Part shown: piece after piece, positions 45,201 through 52,893 of the stretch | How positions within the stretch are numbered: position 1 is the first letter of the stretch | Layout: the number at the start of each line of letters is the position of its first letter | Origin: Haliovirga abyssi | GTDB taxonomy: Bacteria; Fusobacteriota; Fusobacteriia; Fusobacteriales; Haliovirgaceae | DNA: 64,000 nt | Assembly: GCF_030295325.1 (NCBI RefSeq) | Contig: NZ_AP027059.1 | Location: forward strand, 1,364,001 to 1,428,000 | Direction of reading: 5' to 3' | Position numbers and translations under genes: made by a program | The notes under the pieces: generated by a model | What the model saw: the letters and a program-made list of their open reading frames with translations, nothing else | Told to the model about the DNA's origin: nothing | Databases searched by the model: none

Positions 45201-46636
45201 TACTTTTTCTCCTTTAAGAATTTTCTTGCTATTTCTCTATCATCAAAATGTATTTTTTCTTTTCCAATGATTTGATAATCTTCATGCCCTTTGCCTGCAA
45301 TTAAAACTATATCATTTTTCATAGCAATCTCAATCCCTTTTTTTATTGCTAGCTCTCTATTTTCTATTACTTCATAATTTTTATAATCTATATCTTTCAT
45401 TCCTTGTTCTACACCATTTAATATTTCTACTGGATTTTCTGTCCTTGGATTATCAGATGTAATAATCACAAAGTCGCTAAATTTAGCAGCTGCTTTTGCC
45501 ATTTTAGCTCTTTTCGTTTTATCCCTATCTCCACCAGCTCCAAAAATTGTTATTATTTTGCTTTTTTTTATCTCTTCTAATGCTGATAATATATTTAATA
45601 AACCATCTTCTGTATGTGCATAATCTACAACAACCATAAAATTTTGATTTTCACTAATTGTTTCAAATCTACCAGGTACTCTTTTTGCATTTGATAATTT
45701 TTCAACTAAAACATCTTCTGAAAATCCTAAAGCTATACCAGCTCCAAATGCTGCCATTATATTATATAAATTAAATTTCCCCATTAATTTCGTTTCAAAA
45801 CTACTCTTTTTAATATAATCTATTTCTAAAATCATATTATGATTTGTATAATTTGTTATTTTTCCAACTATATCTCCGTTAATATTTGAATAAGATATTC
45901 CATTTGAATATTTGTTATATAATCTTTTTCCAAATTCATCATCTATATTAATAATTGCATTAGATTTTTCTTTTAATTTTGAAAACAGTTTTTCTTTTGC
46001 CAAGAAATAATTTTCCATATCTCCATGAAAATCTAAATGATCTTGTGTCAAATTTGTAAATATCGCTACATCAAATTCTAACATATCAACTCTTCCTAAT
46101 TCTAACGAATGTGATGATACTTCCATAATAAGATACTCTATATTTTTTTCAATAGCTTTTTTACACATTTTTACAACATCCAATGATTCAGGAGTTGTGT
46201 TTGGCGCAGCTATTATTTCATCTCCTATTTTATATTCAATAGTTCCAAATCTTGCAACTTTTCCTAATATCTCTTCTATTAAATATGTTGTAGTTGTTTT
46301 CCCATTTGTTCCTGTAATCCCTATTATTTTAAGTTTCTTTTGTGGCCAATCGTAAAAATTAGAAGCTATAATCCCTAATCTTTTCCTTAAATTATTTACT
46401 TTTATATATGTAACTTTTTCATCTAATATCTCCACTTTTTTTGATACAATAACCATTTTACATCCATTATTAATAGCAGTCTCAATAAAATTATGTCCAT
46501 CAATAGAAAACCCTTCTAATGCTACAAAAATATCATTTTCATCTATTTTTCTAGAGTCATATTCCATCTTGTTATAATCTGTTTTTTCTCCTTGATTTAA
46601 TATTTCAAATTCTATATTCTTAAATAATTTTTCCAT
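45200..46636 (-). CDS. murE: UDP-MurNAc-tripeptide synthetase
   Basis: 478 residues. Walker A GITGTNGKTTTT (near 110), MEVSSHSLELGR, and the acceptor-amino-acid motif DNPRTENP (near 405), the form usually tied to meso-diaminopimelate. Some fusobacteria use meso-lanthionine instead, so the third residue cannot be assigned with certainty. It adds residue 3 to the peptidoglycan stem peptide. First gene of the murE-elyC-SBP-GH13 run. Confidence 0.95.
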   Translation of the reverse strand: MEKLFKNIEFEILNQGEKTDYNKMEYDSRKIDENDIFVALEGFSIDGHNFIETAINNGCKMVIVSKKVEILDEKVTYIKVNNLRKRLGIIASNFYDWPQKKLKIIGITGTNGKTTTTYLIEEILGKVARFGTIEYKIGDEIIAAPNTTPESLDVVKMCKKAIEKNIEYLIMEVSSHSLELGRVDMLEFDVAIFTNLTQDHLDFHGDMENYFLAKEKLFSKLKEKSNAIINIDDEFGKRLYNKYSNGISYSNINGDIVGKITNYTNHNMILEIDYIKKSSFETKLMGKFNLYNIMAAFGAGIALGFSEDVLVEKLSNAKRVPGRFETISENQNFMVVVDYAHTEDGLLNILSALEEIKKSKIITIFGAGGDRDKTKRAKMAKAAAKFSDFVIITSDNPRTENPVEILNGVEQGMKDIDYKNYEVIENRELAIKKGIEIAMKNDIVLIAGKGHEDYQIIGKEKIHFDDREIARKFLKEKK

Positions 46637-46747
46637 TTCAACTTCCTCTTTTCAATATTTTTTTATTTTTTAGTTTGCTTTTTTTATAAAATCATTTTAT
46701 TTTCTAAAAAAACTTATTTTTGTTAGATAATCATACTCTTCATACAA

Positions 46748-46776
46748 ATTATATCACATTTGTTTTTAAATTTAAA
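46748..46776 (-). promoter_or_regulatory. Promoter of the murE operon
   Basis: TTTAAA (46771-46776), 17 bp with TGA, TATAAT (46748-46753), about 110 bp upstream of the ATG. Confidence 0.6.
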
Positions 46777-46806
46777 GATATTTTAATTTTTAAATTTTAT
46801 AGTTCT

Positions 46807-46866
46807 AAAAAATTTTGCTTTGAAAAATCGCATATTTCAAAAAAATTGAATGGCTTATTTTCTGAA
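46807..46866. repeat. Partial element B repeat
   Basis: AAAAATTTTGCTTTGAAAAA then CGCATATTTCAAAAAAA and GGCTTATTTTCTGAA match the right part of the palindromic element at 63647-63759. With the hndD terminator and an element-A end, it fills the 319-bp gap between hndD and murE. Confidence 0.6.
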
Positions 46867-46886
46867 CTTTCCTAGTAAAATATAAA

Positions 46887-46913
46887 AAGGACAGAAATTT
46901 AATTTCTGTCCTT
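46887..46913 (-). terminator. Rho-independent terminator of the hnd operon
   Basis: AAGGACAGAAATT and AATTTCTGTCCTT form a 13-bp palindrome followed by TTTTA on the minus strand, 43 bp after the hndD stop. Confidence 0.8.
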
Positions 46914-46919
46914 AATAAC

Positions 46920-46939
46920 GTTATTTTTAAACCGTTCCT
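46920..46939. repeat. Element A terminal repeat near hndD stop
   Basis: GTTATTTTTAAACCGTTCCT matches the right end of the MITE-like family; the rest of a full copy is not present. Confidence 0.55.
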
Positions 46940-46955
46940 TAATAATTATTAATTT

Positions 46956-48707
46956 TTATTTTCTATTAAAATAATGTGTATGTAATAGATGATGAGCTTT
47001 TTCTCCCAATGGGCTTCCCAAATATGTTGAATATAACTCTTTAATATATGGGTTTTCATGAGATTTTCTAATTGCTTTTCCTTCATCTTCTCTATATATT
47101 GCTTCTGCCCTTTTCTTTAATATATCTAAATCTCCATGATGGTAAGGTTGACCTCCACCACCAATACATCCTCCTGGACAAGCCATTATTTCTATAGCAT
47201 GGAATTTTGATTTACCAGATTTTATATCTTCTAATAATTTTCTTGCATTTCCAAGCCCATGTGCTATTCCTATATTTAAATCTAAATCTCCAACTTTTAC
47301 AGTTGCACTTTTTATTCCATCTAGTCCTCTAAAAGAAGTAAAGTTTACATCTTTTAATTCTTCTTTTGTAACCCATTCGTATGCTGTTCTTACTGCTGCT
47401 TCTATAACTCCTCCAGTTGCACCAAATATTACTCCAGCTCCTGTTGATTCTCCTAATGGATTATCAAATTCTTGATCTTCCAAATCTACAAAATCAATAT
47501 TAAACTGTTTTATCATTCTTGCTAATTCTCTTGTAGAAATTGAAATATCTACATCTGGATTTCCGTCTACTTTAAATTCGTCTCTTCCAACTTCATATTT
47601 TTTAGCAAGACAAGGCATAATTGAAACCACTACCATATTTTCTCTTTTCACACCTATTTTTTCAGCATAATAAGATTTTGCTATAGCTCCAAACATTTGT
47701 TGTGGAGATTTAGCTGTTGAAGGTATATCTTTCATCTCTGGGAATTGATGCTCAAAGAATTTTACCCATGCTGGACAACAAGAAGTAAGTATTGGTAATT
47801 TTACTGTTTTATCTCCCTCTAAATGTCTTGTTAATCTATCTAAAAACTCACTAGCTTCTTCCATTATTGTTAAATCAGCTGCAAAATCTGTATCAAATAC
47901 ATTATCAAATCCTAATTTTTTTAATGCAGTTACTATTTTTCCAGTTACAAGAGTTCCTGGTTCCATTCCAAATTCTTCACCTAAAGCTGCTCTTACTGCT
48001 GGAGCTACTTGCACAACTACTGTTTTTTCAGGATCAGCTAATGCAGATACTACATCCCAAGTATAATCTTTTTCTGTTAATGCCCCTGTTGGACATACTG
48101 CCACACATTGTCCACAATAAGTACATACAGAATCTTCTAAATTCATTTCAAATGCTGGTGATACTACTGCATCAAATCCTCTATTAATTCCAGATAATGC
48201 TCCTACTGTTTGTACTTCATTACACATAGTTTCACATCTTCTACACATAATACATTTATCCATATCTCTTATAATTGAAGGAGAATAATCTTCTCTATAT
48301 GTTGACTGAGCTCCATCACATCTTATTTCTCTTATTCCAAATTTTTCTGATAAATCTTGTAGTTCACATTCACCTGATTTAGCACAAGTTAAACACTCTT
48401 TTGGATGATCCGATAAAAGTAATTCTAATACAACTTTTCTAGCATTTAATGCTCTTACACTATTACTTTTAACAACCATTCCATCTGTAACTGGTGTTGC
48501 ACATGAAGGTGCTAAATTTCTTCTTCCTTCAACTTCTACAACACAAGCTCTACAAGAAGCAGTTTGATTTACTAATCCTACGTCATGTAAATTCAAATGA
48601 CATAAAGTAGGTATTTCTACATTAACTTTCTTTGCAGCATCTAATATAGTAGACCCTTTAGGCACTTCTACAAGTTTATCATCAATAGTAATTTTTACCA
48701 TTTCCAT
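46956..48707 (-). CDS. hndD: [FeFe]-hydrogenase catalytic subunit, HndD type
   Basis: 583 residues. N-terminal [2Fe-2S] ferredoxin domain (Cys in PTLCHLNLHD, TASCRACVVEV), a His-Cys3 cluster motif (HPKECLTCAKSGECEL), then two [4Fe-4S] motifs (CIMCRRCETMC and CTYCGQCVAVC). H-cluster signatures are L1 TSCCPAW, L2 MPCLAKKYE and L3 ACPGGCIGGGGQP. It is the H2-converting subunit of a cytosolic NAD(P)-linked, probably electron-bifurcating hydrogenase with HndA-C. A small C-terminal domain ends in HTHYFNRK. RBS AAAGGAGTG. Confidence 0.96.
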   Translation of the reverse strand: MEMVKITIDDKLVEVPKGSTILDAAKKVNVEIPTLCHLNLHDVGLVNQTASCRACVVEVEGRRNLAPSCATPVTDGMVVKSNSVRALNARKVVLELLLSDHPKECLTCAKSGECELQDLSEKFGIREIRCDGAQSTYREDYSPSIIRDMDKCIMCRRCETMCNEVQTVGALSGINRGFDAVVSPAFEMNLEDSVCTYCGQCVAVCPTGALTEKDYTWDVVSALADPEKTVVVQVAPAVRAALGEEFGMEPGTLVTGKIVTALKKLGFDNVFDTDFAADLTIMEEASEFLDRLTRHLEGDKTVKLPILTSCCPAWVKFFEHQFPEMKDIPSTAKSPQQMFGAIAKSYYAEKIGVKRENMVVVSIMPCLAKKYEVGRDEFKVDGNPDVDISISTRELARMIKQFNIDFVDLEDQEFDNPLGESTGAGVIFGATGGVIEAAVRTAYEWVTKEELKDVNFTSFRGLDGIKSATVKVGDLDLNIGIAHGLGNARKLLEDIKSGKSKFHAIEIMACPGGCIGGGGQPYHHGDLDILKKRAEAIYREDEGKAIRKSHENPYIKELYSTYLGSPLGEKAHHLLHTHYFNRK

Positions 48708-48727
48708 CTATTTTCACTCCTTTGTTA

Positions 48728-50524
48728 TTATTTTTTTTCAATAGCCCCAAATTTACAAGCATCATAACACGCTCCACATTTGATACATTTTTCTTGGTCT
48801 ATTACATGCGCAGTTTTAACTTTTCCAGAAATTGCTCCTACTGGACATACTCTTGCACAAGCTGTACAACCAATACATTTACCTGGATCAATTACATATT
48901 GAAGTAATGCTGTACATTGTCCTGCTGGACATCTTTTATCTACTACATGTGCTACATATTCATCCCAAAAATTATCTAATGTTGATAATACTGGATTTGG
49001 TGCTGTTTGTCCAAGACCACAAAGTGCTGTATCTTTTATTACTCCACTTAACATTTTTAATTTTTTAAGATCATCCATAGTTCCTTGACCTTTTGTAATT
49101 TTATCTAACATTTCATATAATCTTTTTGTCCCTACTCTACAAGGAGTACATTTACCACAAGATTCATCAACTGTAAAATCAAGATAGAATTTTGCAATAG
49201 ATACCATACAATCATCTTCATCCATAACTATCATTCCACCAGATCCCATCATAGAACCTGCTGCTACTAAGTTATCAAAATCTATTGGAACATCAAGATC
49301 TTTTTCTGTTAAACATCCTCCAGAAGGACCTCCTGTTTGTGCAGATTTAAATTTCTTTCCATTTTTAATTCCGCCACCTATATCAAAAATAACTTCTCTT
49401 AAAGTTGTTCCCATTGGAACTTCTATAAGTCCTACGTTATTTATTTTTCCTGCTAATGCAAAAACTTTTGTTCCTTTTGATTTTTCTGTTCCTATTTTAT
49501 TAAACCAGTTTGCACCTTTATTAATAATTACAGGTATATTTGCAAATGTTTCTACATTATTTACATTTGTAGTTTTTCCCCAATATCCTGATTCTGCTGG
49601 AAATGGTGGTTTTGTTGTAGGTTCTCCTCTTTCACCTTCCATAGAATGAATAAGTGCAGTTTCTTCTCCACAAACAAATGCTCCTGCTCCATATTTTAAC
49701 TCAATATCAAAATCAAATCCACTTCCCATAATATCTTTTCCTAATAGTCCCATTTCTCTTGCTGAACTAATAGCATTTTGCAGTCTTTCTATTGCCAATG
49801 GATATTCTGCTCTTATATAAACAAGCCCTTTAGTAGCACCAATAGAATACCCACAAATAGACATTGCTTCTATTACACTATGAGGATCTCCTTCTAAGAT
49901 TGATCTATCCATAAATGCTCCTGGATCTCCTTCATCAGCGTTACATACTACATATTTTTGTTCTCCAATGTTATATTTACTAGCAAATTCCCATTTTAAT
50001 CCAGTAGGGAATCCTCCTCCACCTCTTCCTCTTAATCCTGATTCTTTCATTTCAGCAATTACATCTTTTGGAGTCATTTCTGATAAAACTTTTCCTAAAG
50101 CTTGATATCCTTCTCTTGCTATATATTCTTCAATTTTATCAGGATCTATAAATCCACAGTTTCTAAGTGCTATTCTCATCTGTTTTTTATAAAAATCCAT
50201 ATGTTTAGAATCACTTATATGTTTCTTTGTCATTGGATCTTTATATAATAAACTATCTACTTTTCTACCTTTTATTAAGTGTTCTTCTACAATTAATTTT
50301 GCATCTCCAGGTTTTACTTCTGTATAGAATGTATTATCTGGTAAGATTTTTACTATTGGTCCTTTTTCACAAAATCCGAAACAACCAGTCATTAATACTT
50401 GTACATCATTTTCCATATTATTTTCTTTTAATAATGATTTTATATTATCAGCTATGGCTTTACTACCTGACGATAAACATCCTGTTCCACCACATATAAG
50501 AACATGCATCTTATAATTTGCCAT
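48728..50524 (-). CDS. hndC: NuoF-like diaphorase subunit, HndC type
   Basis: 598 residues. N-terminal thioredoxin-like [2Fe-2S] domain (VLICGGTGCLSSG and TGCFGFCEKGP). Central NuoF part has the NADH site GRGGGGFPTGLKWEF, the FMN site and the cluster Cys in ESCGKCTPCRVG. The C-terminus has two [4Fe-4S] motifs (CIGCTACARVC and CIKCGACYDAC). It takes electrons from NAD(P)H or passes them to NAD(P)+ and links to HndD. 20 bp before hndD. Confidence 0.96.
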   Translation of the reverse strand: MANYKMHVLICGGTGCLSSGSKAIADNIKSLLKENNMENDVQVLMTGCFGFCEKGPIVKILPDNTFYTEVKPGDAKLIVEEHLIKGRKVDSLLYKDPMTKKHISDSKHMDFYKKQMRIALRNCGFIDPDKIEEYIAREGYQALGKVLSEMTPKDVIAEMKESGLRGRGGGGFPTGLKWEFASKYNIGEQKYVVCNADEGDPGAFMDRSILEGDPHSVIEAMSICGYSIGATKGLVYIRAEYPLAIERLQNAISSAREMGLLGKDIMGSGFDFDIELKYGAGAFVCGEETALIHSMEGERGEPTTKPPFPAESGYWGKTTNVNNVETFANIPVIINKGANWFNKIGTEKSKGTKVFALAGKINNVGLIEVPMGTTLREVIFDIGGGIKNGKKFKSAQTGGPSGGCLTEKDLDVPIDFDNLVAAGSMMGSGGMIVMDEDDCMVSIAKFYLDFTVDESCGKCTPCRVGTKRLYEMLDKITKGQGTMDDLKKLKMLSGVIKDTALCGLGQTAPNPVLSTLDNFWDEYVAHVVDKRCPAGQCTALLQYVIDPGKCIGCTACARVCPVGAISGKVKTAHVIDQEKCIKCGACYDACKFGAIEKK

Positions 50525-50544
50525 TTGTTATACCCTCCTTCAAA

Positions 50545-50949
50545 TTATTTTTCTTCTTCAATAGTTGTATACCCTACTGGTATTATTCCATCTACCAATT
50601 CTCCATTTTTAATATATTTTTCAATTATTTCTTCTGTTTTATCTGCATCTACATTTCCAAACACAACTGCTTCTTTACCTGGTAAAGTTATTTCTACAGT
50701 TGGTTCTGAATGACAATATCCCATACATCCAGTTTGTGTTATTACAGCATTTTTTATATTTTTTTCATTTAATTTTCCGATAAAAGCATCCATTGTATCT
50801 TTAGCTCCTGCAGCAATTCCGCAAGTTGCCATTGCTATTTTTATTTGAACTAAATCATCTACATTTTCACCTTTTTCTCTTAATTCTACTTTATTTTGTA
50901 ATTTTTCTCTTAATTTTTTTAATTCATCTAATGATTTTATTTTTGCCAT
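50545..50949 (-). CDS. hndB: [2Fe-2S] thioredoxin-like subunit, HndB type
   Basis: 134 residues; thioredoxin-like ferredoxin fold with Cys in MATCGIAAGA and TQTGCMGYCHSEP. It is a small electron-transfer subunit of the hydrogenase complex. RBS TAGGAGGTAG lies just beyond the MITE-like element that separates it from hndA. 20 bp upstream of hndC. Confidence 0.94.
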   Translation of the reverse strand: MAKIKSLDELKKLREKLQNKVELREKGENVDDLVQIKIAMATCGIAAGAKDTMDAFIGKLNEKNIKNAVITQTGCMGYCHSEPTVEITLPGKEAVVFGNVDADKTEEIIEKYIKNGELVDGIIPVGYTTIEEEK

Positions 50950-50969
50950 TAAAATCTACCTCCTAGTTA

Positions 50970-51070
50970 TGGAACGGCTTAAAAAGTAGTTACCCTTTTC
51001 ATATCAAAATATGCAATGCTTTTAGCATTTTTAATATGAATTTAGGGAAAGTTATTTTTTAAACGTTCTT
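50970..51070. repeat. MITE-like element A copy inside the hnd operon
   Basis: About 101 bp, ends GGAACGGCTTAAAAAGTA and GTTATTTTTTAAACGTTCTT, in the gap between hndA and hndB. The inner arms CATATCAAAATATGC and GCATTTTTAATATG form a stem. Its left-type end supplies the last codons and stop of hndA. Confidence 0.8.
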
Positions 51071-51550
51071 ATATTCTTTTAAAATATCTTTAACTTGCTC
51101 TGGAGTAACTCTTCCATATACTTTTTCCCCTACAAGTACAACTGGAGCTAATCCACATGCTCCAACACATCTTAAAGCATCCAAAGAAAATTTACCATCT
51201 AATCCAGTTTCTCCTACTTCAAGATCTAATTCTCTTTTAAATTCATCTAAAACTTTCTCTGCTCCTCTTACATAACAAGCTGTCCCCAAACATACTGAAA
51301 TTGGATATTCCCCTTTCGGTGTCATTGTAAAAAATGAATAAAAAGTTACAACTCCATAAACCTTTGCTAAAGGTATATCTAGCTTTTCTGATATAAATTT
51401 TTGTACTTCCGCTGGTAAATATCCAAAAATATCTTGAGCTCTATGAAGTACTGATATTAAAGCCCCTTTTTTTTCTGGCAATTCATTAATAAACTTTTCA
51501 AGTTTACTATAGCAATCTTGTGCTAATTTGTTTTGACATCCATTAGACAT
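51059..51550 (-). CDS. hndA: NuoE-like [2Fe-2S] subunit, HndA type
   Basis: 163 residues; thioredoxin-like NuoE family with cluster Cys in SVCLGTACYVRG and LRCVGACGLAP. First gene of hndABCD. RBS AAGGAGG. Its last residues (EYKNV) and stop lie within the end of an element A copy, so the original C-terminus may have been changed slightly. Strong promoter and palindrome upstream. Confidence 0.95.
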   Translation of the reverse strand: MSNGCQNKLAQDCYSKLEKFINELPEKKGALISVLHRAQDIFGYLPAEVQKFISEKLDIPLAKVYGVVTFYSFFTMTPKGEYPISVCLGTACYVRGAEKVLDEFKRELDLEVGETGLDGKFSLDALRCVGACGLAPVVLVGEKVYGRVTPEQVKDILKEYKNV

Positions 51551-51606
51551 TGTTGTTTCCTCCTTCTTTTATTATAGTTCTTATATTTACTTTTTCTAAT
51601 ATTTTA

Positions 51607-51640
51607 ATATTAGAATGTGTTATTTTTCACATTCTAATAT
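51607..51640. promoter_or_regulatory. 13-bp palindrome just downstream of the hnd promoter
   Basis: ATATTAGAATGTG (51607-51619) and CACATTCTAATAT (51628-51640), perfect match, 8-base spacer. It begins about +2 of the predicted transcript, so it is either an operator or a 5' UTR hairpin. It does not match the usual Rex site wording. Confidence 0.6.
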
Positions 51641-51648
51641 CTTTGATA

Positions 51649-51677
51649 AGTATATCACATATAAAAAATATTGTAAA
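51649..51677 (-). promoter_or_regulatory. Promoter of the hnd operon
   Basis: TTTACA (51672-51677), 17 bp ending TGA, TATACT (51649-51654): strong promoter with extended -10. Confidence 0.8.
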
Positions 51678-51705
51678 GTATTTAAAGCCCATTTTAGTAC
51701 ATTTT

Positions 51706-52221
51706 TCAAAATTTTCTTTCTTCTCTTATTTTTTCATACGCTTCTTGAATTTTTTTGAATTTCTCCTCATATATTTTCTTCTCTTCTTCTGGTTTATTAT
51801 GATGAATATCTGGATGATATTTTTTTGCTAATTCTTTATATTTCTTTTTTATATCCTCATCTGATAAATCTTTGCTTGCTCCTAATATTGAATAATACTC
51901 ATCTAAATTATTGATGTTATTATAAAAACTTTGAGAACTATTTTGGTAATTATTAGACTCGGTATTGTCCCATTTATAATAATAATTTTTATTTCCTCCA
52001 TCTTCGAAAAAATTTTTATAAGATTTATATTTATAATTTATTTTATCCTTATTTAAAAAATAATATATCAACCCTATAACTATTAATACAGGAAGAAGTG
52101 AAAATAATACTCCAAACAATGTGAAAAAAACATATATAAAGAATAATGTAGTTAATATTGCAATCATATTTTCAAATCCAAATATAAAACCAATACCTAT
52201 TAATAATATTATATATAGCAT
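51706..52221 (-). CDS. Membrane-anchored J-domain (DnaJ-like) protein
   Basis: 171 residues. Two hydrophobic segments in the first 55 residues, a charged linker, and a C-terminal J domain (about 106-171: [19 protein letters not shown], then KYHPDIH with the HPD triad). It would recruit DnaK at the membrane. It follows a terminator-like hairpin after the TPR gene. Confidence 0.92.
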   Translation of the reverse strand: MLYIILLIGIGFIFGFENMIAILTTLFFIYVFFTLFGVLFSLLPVLIVIGLIYYFLNKDKINYKYKSYKNFFEDGGNKNYYYKWDNTESNNYQNSSQSFYNNINNLDEYYSILGASKDLSDEDIKKKYKELAKKYHPDIHHNKPEEEKKIYEEKFKKIQEAYEKIREERKF

Positions 52222-52232
52222 TTGTTCCTCCT

Positions 52233-52262
52233 AAAAAATAGAGAGCACTAAGCCCTCTATTT
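52233..52262 (-). terminator. Terminator between TPR and J-domain genes
   Basis: AAATAGAGGGC and GCTCTCTATTT pair around TTAGT and run into TTTTTT, then directly AGGAGG of the J-domain gene. The TPR stop codon lies in the upstream arm. Same design as 37932-37963. Confidence 0.7.
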
Positions 52263-52808
52263 CATTCCTTCTAATGTTTTTATTTTTTCTAATATTTTTT
52301 TATCTTTAACATCTATTTCATAAGCCGCTTTATATTCTTTTAACGCCCTATTTATTCTTCCCATATCTTCATACTTTTTAGCAAAATCAAGATGTGCACT
52401 ATACATATCAAAATCTAAAAATATTGCAAATTCATATGCGTTTACTGCATCTACTACTAACCCTGCTCTTGAATATGCATTCCCTAATAAAAAGGATACA
52501 AATGGCGAATCAGGAGCTATATCTAATATAAAATTAAACTCATCAATGGCTTTTTCTAAATTATTAATTTCATAATATAGATACCCCAAAAAACCTCTGA
52601 TATCTATATTTTTAGGTTCTAATTTTTTTAATTTTTCATATATATCTATAGCTTCTATATCTTGTCCACTATAATGATATATAGTTCCCAATTCTTCCAA
52701 AGCTTTTATGTTGTTAGGAGCTTGTGATAATATTTCATTTAATTTTTGTATTTTTAACCCTATCTTTTTGATATTAGATATTTCATTAAATATTTTAGTT
52801 CTTAGCAC
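52257..52808 (-). CDS. TPR-repeat protein
   Basis: 183 residues with four to five tetratricopeptide repeats (for example ALEELGTIYHYSGQDIEAID and SFLLGNAYSRAGLVVDAVNA). No signal peptide. Scaffold protein of unknown partner; its gene neighbour is the J-domain protein, with which it shares a transcript if the hairpin is read through. Confidence 0.88.
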   Translation of the reverse strand: MLRTKIFNEISNIKKIGLKIQKLNEILSQAPNNIKALEELGTIYHYSGQDIEAIDIYEKLKKLEPKNIDIRGFLGYLYYEINNLEKAIDEFNFILDIAPDSPFVSFLLGNAYSRAGLVVDAVNAYEFAIFLDFDMYSAHLDFAKKYEDMGRINRALKEYKAAYEIDVKDKKILEKIKTLEGMK

Positions 52809-52893
52809 TTTTCATCACCTCTCAACGGTTATTTTTAATCCAAAACTTAAATTATTATATCATATTTTCATCTTTTTTTAAAGTTTTTATTTT

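Noticed and set aside
51607-51640. Palindrome as the terminator of an upstream gene
   Set aside because: It lacks a proper T-tract on the minus strand and lies just after a strong promoter, so a regulatory or leader role fits better.
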